From NCBI RefSeq assembly GCF_008639165.1, contig NZ_CP029197.1, forward strand, positions 7,134,001-7,198,000: a DNA stretch of 64,000 nt. The letters are read 5' to 3'. Every line of letters begins with the position of its first letter. The first letter of the stretch is position 1. Under the pieces are notes generated by a model, which was given only the letters and a program-made list of their open reading frames with translations, ran no database searches and was not told the DNA's origin. The position numbers and the translations under genes were made by a program. The stretch comes from Streptomyces venezuelae ATCC 10712. GTDB lineage: Bacteria > Actinomycetota > Actinomycetes > Streptomycetales > Streptomycetaceae. This document shows, in pieces, positions 58,407-64,000 of this stretch.

Positions 58407-60710
58407 ATGAACGCAGGAAGCCCGGCCGCAGGCCGGCGAGCACCACAGCGGGGGCCGCAGAAGGGGGCGCTGTACCGGCTGGGGCACTGGTGCGCCCGCC
58501 ACTTCCTCGTCGTCATCGCCCTGTGGCTGGCGGCGGTCGCGGGACTCCAGATCACCGACCGGGCCGTCGGAGGCCAGTTCTCCGACGACTTCGCCCTCCC
58601 CGGCGTGCAGTCCGCCGAAGGCCTCGACGTCCTCAAGGCGCACGACCCCGCCGCCGGCGGCTACGGCGCCCAGATCGTCCTCAACCGCCCCTCGGGTCCC
58701 CTCACCGACGAGGCGTCCGCGGTCAACTCGACCGTCGCCGCCCTGCAGAAACTGCCCGACGTCCTCAGCGCCCAGAACCCGCTGCCGCCGCCGGGCAGCA
58801 CACCGCCCGCCCTCCCCGCCGGCGTCCCGAACACCGGCCCGCTGTCCACGGACGGCAAGACCGCCTACATCACCATCCGCTTCAGCGTGCCGCCGTCCAC
58901 CCTCGGCGACGACTACCTCCCCGGCGTCGACGCGGCCGTGCAGCCGCTCCGTGACGCCGGGGTCACCGTCGAGTACGGCGGACCGCTCGGTGAACTCGCC
59001 CGGCCGCAGGCCGACGACCGCACCAGCGAGGCCATCGGCTTCGCCGTCGCCATCCTGGTCCTCCTCATCGGCTTCGGCAGCGTCATCGCCGCCGTCCTGC
59101 CCCTGGTCACCGCGCTCCTCGGGGCGGTCTGCGGCCTCGCGCTGCTGGGCCTGATGGCGGCCGCGTTCACCTTCGGCACGGTCTCACCCACCCTGGCCAC
59201 GATGATCGGCCTCGGCGTCGGCATCGACTACGCGCTGTTCCTCATCACCCGGCACCGCCAGAACATGATGCACGGGCACGATCCCGCCGAATCCGCCGCC
59301 CTCGCGACCACCACCAGCGGCCGCGCCGTCCTGGTCTCCGGCTGCACGGTCATCATCGCCCTCTCCGGCCTGTGGGTCTCCGGGGTCACCTTCATCGGCA
59401 AACTCGGCCTCGCGGCCGCCTTCACCGTCGTCACCGCCGTCCTCGCCGCCCTCACCCTGGTCCCCGCGATGCTGGGACTCGTCGGCAAGCGCATCGACCG
59501 CTACCACGTGCGCAAACCGGTCGCCGAGACGGACGCGGAGCCCGGAGCGCCCGCGCACGGCACCTGGCACCGCTACGCGCAGCGGGTGGAGAAGCGCCCC
59601 TGGTGGTTCCTCGCCGGCGGGGTCGTGGTCCTGCTCGTCCTCGCCTTCCCGCTGCTCTTCATCCAGCTCGGGCACATCGGCGACGGGGCCGACCCCAAGT
59701 CCTTCACCGACCGGCGGGCCTACGACCTGATCTCCACGGCCTTCGGGCCGGGGGCGAACGGGCCGCTGACCCTCGTCGTGGACCAGTCCGCGGTGCCCGC
59801 CGCCGACCGGGCGGACCTCGCCGACAAGCTCAAGCAGGCGCTGACCGGCGTGCCGGACGCGGCCTCCATCACCCCGCTCCAGGCCACCCCCGACGGGGAC
59901 GTCCTGGTCGGCACCGCGTACTCGGTGGCCTCCCCGCAGGACGAGAAGACCACCCAGCTGACCGACCACCTCGTCGACGACGTGCTGCCGCAGGCGGTGG
60001 CCGGCACCGACGCCCAGACCTACGTCACCGGCACCACGGCCTCCCAGGTGGACTTCCTCGACCTCGTCTCCAGCCGGCTCCCGCTGATCATCGCCGTGGT
60101 GGTGGCGCTCGCCTTCCTCGTCATCCTGATCGTCTTCCGCGGCCTGCTCGTCGCGGTGAAGGCGGCGGTCCTCAACGTGCTCTCCATCGCCGCCTCGTAC
60201 GGCGTGGTCGTGGCCGTCTTCCAATGGGGCTGGGGCGGGCCCGCGCTCGGCGTCTCCGGCAAGGTGCCCATCGAGAGCTATGTGCCGATGATGATGTTCG
60301 CGATCGTCTTCGGGCTCAGCATGGACTACGAGATCTTCCTGCTGTCCCGGGTCCGCGAGGCATGGCTGCGCACCGGGGACTCCAAGGCCAGCGTGGCCCA
60401 CGCCCTGGAGATCACGGCCAGGGTGATCACCTGCGCCGCGCTGATCATGGTGAGCGTCTTCGCGGCCTTCATCGTCTCCGACAACATCGTGGTGAAGATG
60501 CTCGGGCTCGGTCTGGCCGCGAGCGTCCTCATCGACGCCACCGTGGTGCGCCTGCTGCTCGTGCCCGCGGTGATGACCCTGCTCGGCAAGCACGCGTGGT
60601 GGACACCCCGCTGGCTGGACCGGCTGCTCCCGCACCTGGACACGGAGGGAGAGGGAGAGCCGGAACCGGCCGTGGGCGCGGCGAAGGGCGGCCCGGACTC
60701 AGCCGCCTGA
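58407..60710 (+). CDS. MMPL/RND-family transporter
   Basis: 767 aa with two repeats of one plus five transmembrane helices and a large outer loop after helices 1 and 7. The MMPL signatures are GLGVGIDYALFLITRHRQNM and FGLSMDYEIFLLSRVREAWL; Asp-Tyr pairs there carry the proton relay. The family exports lipids, siderophores or drugs across the membrane. The 3' end overlaps the LLM gene by 12 bases. Confidence 0.93.
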   Translation: MNAGSPAAGRRAPQRGPQKGALYRLGHWCARHFLVVIALWLAAVAGLQITDRAVGGQFSDDFALPGVQSAEGLDVLKAHDPAAGGYGAQIVLNRPSGPLTDEASAVNSTVAALQKLPDVLSAQNPLPPPGSTPPALPAGVPNTGPLSTDGKTAYITIRFSVPPSTLGDDYLPGVDAAVQPLRDAGVTVEYGGPLGELARPQADDRTSEAIGFAVAILVLLIGFGSVIAAVLPLVTALLGAVCGLALLGLMAAAFTFGTVSPTLATMIGLGVGIDYALFLITRHRQNMMHGHDPAESAALATTTSGRAVLVSGCTVIIALSGLWVSGVTFIGKLGLAAAFTVVTAVLAALTLVPAMLGLVGKRIDRYHVRKPVAETDAEPGAPAHGTWHRYAQRVEKRPWWFLAGGVVVLLVLAFPLLFIQLGHIGDGADPKSFTDRRAYDLISTAFGPGANGPLTLVVDQSAVPAADRADLADKLKQALTGVPDAASITPLQATPDGDVLVGTAYSVASPQDEKTTQLTDHLVDDVLPQAVAGTDAQTYVTGTTASQVDFLDLVSSRLPLIIAVVVALAFLVILIVFRGLLVAVKAAVLNVLSIAASYGVVVAVFQWGWGGPALGVSGKVPIESYVPMMMFAIVFGLSMDYEIFLLSRVREAWLRTGDSKASVAHALEITARVITCAALIMVSVFAAFIVSDNIVVKMLGLGLAASVLIDATVVRLLLVPAVMTLLGKHAWWTPRWLDRLLPHLDTEGEGEPEPAVGAAKGGPDSAA

Positions 60711-61625
60711 GAGCTCGCCGAGCAGCTTCCAGGTGCGCCGGCGGTCCTCCTCGCCGTTCAGCTCCGTCGCCGTGAACACCACCTCCGTCGCCCCCGCCTC
60801 GCGGTAGCGCCGTACCTCCGCGGCGACGGTCTCCTCGTCGCCGATCACGGCGAGGTCCGCGGCCCGGGCGGCACCGGACCGCTCGATGGCGCGCTGGTAG
60901 GAGGGAATCCGCTCGTACAGCGCGAGCGCCTCGGCCGCGCTCTCCCGTACGGCCGCGGCGTCGGCCGTGACCACGCCCGGGACGAGCGCCACGATCCGCG
61001 GCGCGGGCCGCCCCGCCGCCGCCGCGGCGGCGGTGACCGCGGGGACGACGTGCTCGGCGAGCGCGCGCGGCCCCGCGAGGAACGGCAGGACGCCGTCGGC
61101 CAGTTCACCGCTGACGCGCAGGGCCTGCGGACCCATCGCCGCGACCAGGACCGGCACCGTGGGCCGGGCGCCAGGCACGGCCGCCGAGTACGGGGTCGTC
61201 GCGGTCAGGAGCTCGCCGTGGAAGTCGGCGCTGCCCGTTTCGAGCAGCGGCCGGAGCGCGGTGAGGAACTCCCGGAGCAGGCCGATGGGCCGCTCGTACG
61301 GGATGCCGAACCCGGTCTCGGTCAGATGCCTGGTGCCGAGGGCGAGCCCGAGGTGGTACCGGCCGCCGGTCGCCGCCTGGGCGGTCTGCGCCTGACTGGA
61401 GACGAGCAGGGGATGGCGGCCGAAGACGGGGATCGCGGAGGTGCCGACCTGCAGGCCCGGTACCTCGCGCCCGACGATCGCGGCGAGCGAGGGCGAGTCG
61501 TACGCGAAGGTCTGGCCGAACCACGCCGAGTGCAGGCCGGCGTCACGGGCCTCACGGGCGAGTTCCACCGTGGTGTCGATCGTGCGCTGGACGGTGGTCG
61601 AACCGAGTGTCACTCCGATAGTCAT
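60699..61625 (-). CDS. LLM-class F420-dependent oxidoreductase
   Basis: 308 aa TIM-barrel flavin/F420 protein: VELAREARDAGLHSAWFGQT, GLALGTRHLTETGFGIPYER (the F420 phosphate part), PTVPVLVAAMGPQALRVSGE and DLAVIGDEETVAAEVRRYRE. It should use reduced F420 for hydride transfer; substrate unknown. Converges on the MMPL gene with a 12-base overlap. Confidence 0.93.
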   Translation of the reverse strand: MTIGVTLGSTTVQRTIDTTVELAREARDAGLHSAWFGQTFAYDSPSLAAIVGREVPGLQVGTSAIPVFGRHPLLVSSQAQTAQAATGGRYHLGLALGTRHLTETGFGIPYERPIGLLREFLTALRPLLETGSADFHGELLTATTPYSAAVPGARPTVPVLVAAMGPQALRVSGELADGVLPFLAGPRALAEHVVPAVTAAAAAAGRPAPRIVALVPGVVTADAAAVRESAAEALALYERIPSYQRAIERSGAARAADLAVIGDEETVAAEVRRYREAGATEVVFTATELNGEEDRRRTWKLLGELSGG

Positions 61626-61753
61626 GCTTCCGGCAACAGGCCTGCCCGCGAAGGGAATTCCCCCCGGGTGTGAACAGTGTGTGCCGGGCGCGGGCGGGGC
61701 TCGGGCCGGGCACGGCGCGGGGCTTCGGCGGCGCCCGCGATGATGGGGGCATG

Positions 61754-62254
61754 ATGACTCTCGCCGAGGCGGACGCGCTGGCCGGCCGCGCGCACGCCGG
61801 ACAGACCGACAAGATCGGTGTCCCGTACGTCGAGCACGTCCGCGCGGTCGCCGCGGGCCTGGCGCCGCTCGGCCCGCACCTGGCCATGGCCGGGCTGCTC
61901 CACGACATCGTCGAGGACACCGACTGGACGGCGGACCGGCTCCGCGCGGCCGGGGTCCCCGACCGGGTCGTCGCCCTCGTCGAAGCCGTCACGAACACCC
62001 CGGGCACGGCGTACGAGGAGAAGATCCGCCGGATCGCCCGGGACCCGGACGCCACCCTGGTGAAGATCGCCGACAACGCCCACAACAGCCGCTCCGACCG
62101 GGCCGCCGGCCTGCCGTCCGAGCAGCGGGAGCGGCTCGCCGCCAAGTACCGGGCGGCCCGGGAGACCCTGTGGGCGGCGGCCGACCCCGGGCGCATCGCG
62201 ACGATCCTGCGCGTGGTCAACCCCGAACTCCTGGCGGAACTCGGTCCCGTGTGA
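61754..62254 (+). CDS. HD-domain phosphohydrolase (small alarmone hydrolase-like)
   Basis: 166 aa from the ATG at 61754, or 61751. HAGQTDKIGVPYVEHV, GLLHDIVEDTDW (His50-Asp51) and LVKIADNAHN match the manganese-binding HD fold of RelA/SpoT hydrolases, without a synthetase or ACT domain. It may degrade (p)ppGpp or a related nucleotide. Confidence 0.9.
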   Translation: MTLAEADALAGRAHAGQTDKIGVPYVEHVRAVAAGLAPLGPHLAMAGLLHDIVEDTDWTADRLRAAGVPDRVVALVEAVTNTPGTAYEEKIRRIARDPDATLVKIADNAHNSRSDRAAGLPSEQRERLAAKYRAARETLWAAADPGRIATILRVVNPELLAELGPV

Positions 62255-62311
62255 CCCGGATCACGGGCGACCGCCACGCTTCCGGGATCCGCCCGAGGTG
62301 GCGCTGAGGCG

Positions 62312-63232
62312 TCAGCCCGCCCGGCCCGAGGACCAGCCGGTCAGCTCGGTCGGCCGGTTGGTGATGATCCCGTCCACACCGAGCGCGTCGAGCGCCTTCC
62401 AGCGTGCCGGGGAGTCGACCGTCCAGACGTTCACGGCGACGCCCGCCGCGTGCAGCTCGGCGACCACGTCGGGGCGGGTCGTGAGCGCCGTGTCCGCGAC
62501 GTTGTACGCGGCCAGGTGCAGGTCCCGGGCGAGGGTGACCGGGTCGGCGTCGAGGGTGGCGCGCAGCAGGCCGAGCGGCAGCTCGGGCGCCAGCTGACGG
62601 GCGTACCGCAGCGACGGGATGTCGAAGCTCTGGACGAAGACCCGGTCGGTCATGTCCTGGGCCCGGATCTCCCGCACGATCCGGGCGACCTCGGCGCGGC
62701 TGTGGCGGCCCTTGATCTCCAGGAGCAGCTTCCCGCCGCGCTCCTTGAGGTCGGCCAGCTGGGCGGCCAGGGTCGGGACGCGGGTGCCGGCGTAGGAGGG
62801 GGCGAACCAGGAACCGGCGTCCAGGGCGTCGAGCTGGGCGGCGGTCAGCGAGCGCACCGGCCCGGTGCCGTCGGTGGTCCGGTCGACGGTGGTGTCGTGG
62901 ACGATGTACGGCACGCCGTCCTTGCTGGGCTGGACGTCGTTCTCGATCCAGACGGCCCCGCCCCGCCGGGCCACCTCGTCGGAGACGAGGGTGTTCTCGG
63001 GCGCCGCGGAGGAGGCTCCCCGGTGGGCGATCACCGTCAGGGGCGCCCCGGCCGCGCGCATCCAGGGGCTCGCCGCCGTGGTGGCTTCCGCGACCGGACG
63101 GGGCGCGGACTCCGAGGGCTGGGCGGCGACGGCGAAGGCGGTCGCGAGGCCCGCCACGGCGGTGGTCAGGGCGACCAGGCCGACGGTCCTGCGCCGACGG
63201 GACCGGGGGGCGGGCGGGTGAGCGTCTCTCAT
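62312..63232 (-). CDS. Secreted glycerophosphodiester phosphodiesterase
   Basis: 306 aa from the ATG at 63232 with AAGGTGGG upstream. An Arg-rich N-terminus and hydrophobic stretch (RSRRRRTVGLVALTTAVAGL, then ATAFAVA) give a signal peptide. GDPD residues: His70 in IAHRGASSAAPENT with Glu79, IENDVQPSKDGVPYIVHD, LLLEIKG and NVWTVDSPARWKALDALGVD then GIITNRP. It cleaves glycerophosphodiesters to glycerol-3-phosphate outside the cell, supplying phosphate or carbon. Confidence 0.94.
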   Translation of the reverse strand: MRDAHPPAPRSRRRRTVGLVALTTAVAGLATAFAVAAQPSESAPRPVAEATTAASPWMRAAGAPLTVIAHRGASSAAPENTLVSDEVARRGGAVWIENDVQPSKDGVPYIVHDTTVDRTTDGTGPVRSLTAAQLDALDAGSWFAPSYAGTRVPTLAAQLADLKERGGKLLLEIKGRHSRAEVARIVREIRAQDMTDRVFVQSFDIPSLRYARQLAPELPLGLLRATLDADPVTLARDLHLAAYNVADTALTTRPDVVAELHAAGVAVNVWTVDSPARWKALDALGVDGIITNRPTELTGWSSGRAG

Positions 63233-63465
63233 GACCGCCCACCTTAAGGGGTGCGGTGCCGCGCGGGCCGGACCGGGGAGTGGCGTCGCCCCGCGCCGGG
63301 CGGCGGCCGGGTCCGTCCGAGTGGTCATGTTTTGACCCACTTGTTCCCAACTGCCCTTCTCGGGTCGAGTCGTTGGCGCTCGCGCCCGAACATTTGCGCT
63401 GCCCTCGAACGTTCTGGAACCCTCCGTTCGACTTACTGACACAGGATCAACGGAGGCAACCCCAG

Positions 63466-64000
63466 ATGCCCACACGGCGCATACGGCGCGCATGGCTCAC
63501 GGCAGCCGCCGCGGCCTCGCTCGCGTTCACCGGCCTCGCGGCGCCCGCCCAGGCGGAGGACGCCCCGCAGAGCTGGAACCAGGAACCCCGCACGACCGAG
63601 GCCACTGCCGCGCCGTTCGCGGCCACCGGCTGGACCGCACCCGGCGGAGCGGCCTCGCCCGGCGACTTCACCATGGCCCCCGGCGCGCTGAACGCCGAGA
63701 CCACCAAGCGCGTCACCCGCCTGGACTCGGTACTCCCCAAGTCCGGCGTGCAGAACCTGCTGGCCGGGGCCAACCGCACCGTACAGCCCTGGTGCTCCCG
63801 GGACCCGTTCGCCACGGCCCCGGACCCCGACATCAAGTACTGCCTGCAGAGCGACGACTCCACCTCGCAGGAGTGGATCCCCCAGGGCATGACCGGCGTC
63901 TCCGACGCCAAGGACAACGAACTGTGGGGCGACGCGGGCAACATCCAGCTGTTCGCCTCGTACGACGGCTGGGACCCGGGCCGGGAGACCGACCCGAACC
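63466..64000 (+). CDS. Secreted protein, partial (3' end beyond window)
   Basis: 178 complete codons and open at the window edge. The ATG at 63466 follows CGGAGG. Residues 1-30 are a signal peptide (MPTRRIRRAWLTAAAAASLA ... AQA). The mature part (SWNQEPRTTEATAAPFAATG, RLDSVLPKSGVQNLLAGANR, WCSRDPFATAPDPDIKYCLQ) has two Cys and no recognised domain. Confidence 0.8.
   Translation, partial: MPTRRIRRAWLTAAAAASLAFTGLAAPAQAEDAPQSWNQEPRTTEATAAPFAATGWTAPGGAASPGDFTMAPGALNAETTKRVTRLDSVLPKSGVQNLLAGANRTVQPWCSRDPFATAPDPDIKYCLQSDDSTSQEWIPQGMTGVSDAKDNELWGDAGNIQLFASYDGWDPGRETDPN

Overview
The window is chromosomal DNA of a Streptomyces or close relative. It is very GC-rich, codon third positions are almost always G or C, GTG and TTG starts are frequent, and it carries typical actinobacterial families: LAL-type LuxR ATPase regulators, F420-type luciferase-like oxidoreductases, secreted S8, GDSL and GH16 enzymes, DUF4232 lipoproteins, an MMPL exporter and a DmdR/DtxR-type iron box. 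About 60 genes are supported, on both strands and mostly in short operons with 1-4 base overlaps. No rRNA, CRISPR array or intact prophage is seen.

The most interesting locus is about 1.9-9.6 kb. A stand-alone trypsin-like protease is translationally coupled (ATGA) to a giant protein of about 1823 aa. That protein carries an N-terminal helical region resembling an effector-associated domain, a P-loop NTPase with a degenerate Walker A, a Gly/Ala/Ser/Glu low-complexity linker, a second STAND-like NTPase, TPR-like helices, an EAD1-like domain and a C-terminal trypsin-like protease. A caspase-fold peptidase is transcribed divergently. This matches the logic of bacterial NTP-dependent conflict (suicide or defence) systems in which EADs connect NTPase hubs to protease effectors. 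A large LuxR-family ATPase regulator and a secreted subtilisin with a P-domain follow.

15-22 kb holds a GNAT, an SPFH/NAD-kinase-like gene pair under two identical-architecture palindromes (TCGTCA-N3-TGACGA), and a PAP2-DMT transporter pair divergent from a TetR gene with its own operator. A DUF488 gene, a DUF309 gene and tRNA-Pro(GGG) complete this part.

22.3-35.6 kb looks like an old, decayed island beside tRNA-Pro. It starts with a tyrosine-recombinase tail and an IS630-type transposase tail, and contains a DciA-like fragment and other gene relics. Its live cargo is an NTF2-like protein, a DUF4406-NUDIX operon with a divergent DeoR regulator, a MerR-peroxiredoxin fusion, a CBM3-GH16 glycosidase, a GDSL esterase, and a PadR-sulfatase-MFS-formylglycine-generating-enzyme cluster that forms a complete sulfatase activation and uptake module.

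35.6-64 kb is more ordinary: a phytase-like esterase, an SDR/Rrf2 divergent pair with twin palindromes, MpaB and AlkB homologues, a HEAT/MerR-HEAT operon and a type-B carboxylesterase. Then come a DUF4232 lipoprotein, a membrane XRE regulator, nitric oxide synthase oxygenase, imine reductase/HxlR, the methylmalonyl-CoA mutase operon (mutA-mutB-meaB), two secreted or tail-like proteins sharing a domain, an iron-box-controlled DUF2470 protein, an MMPL exporter, an LLM oxidoreductase, an HD hydrolase, a GDPD and the start of a secreted protein that runs off the end.
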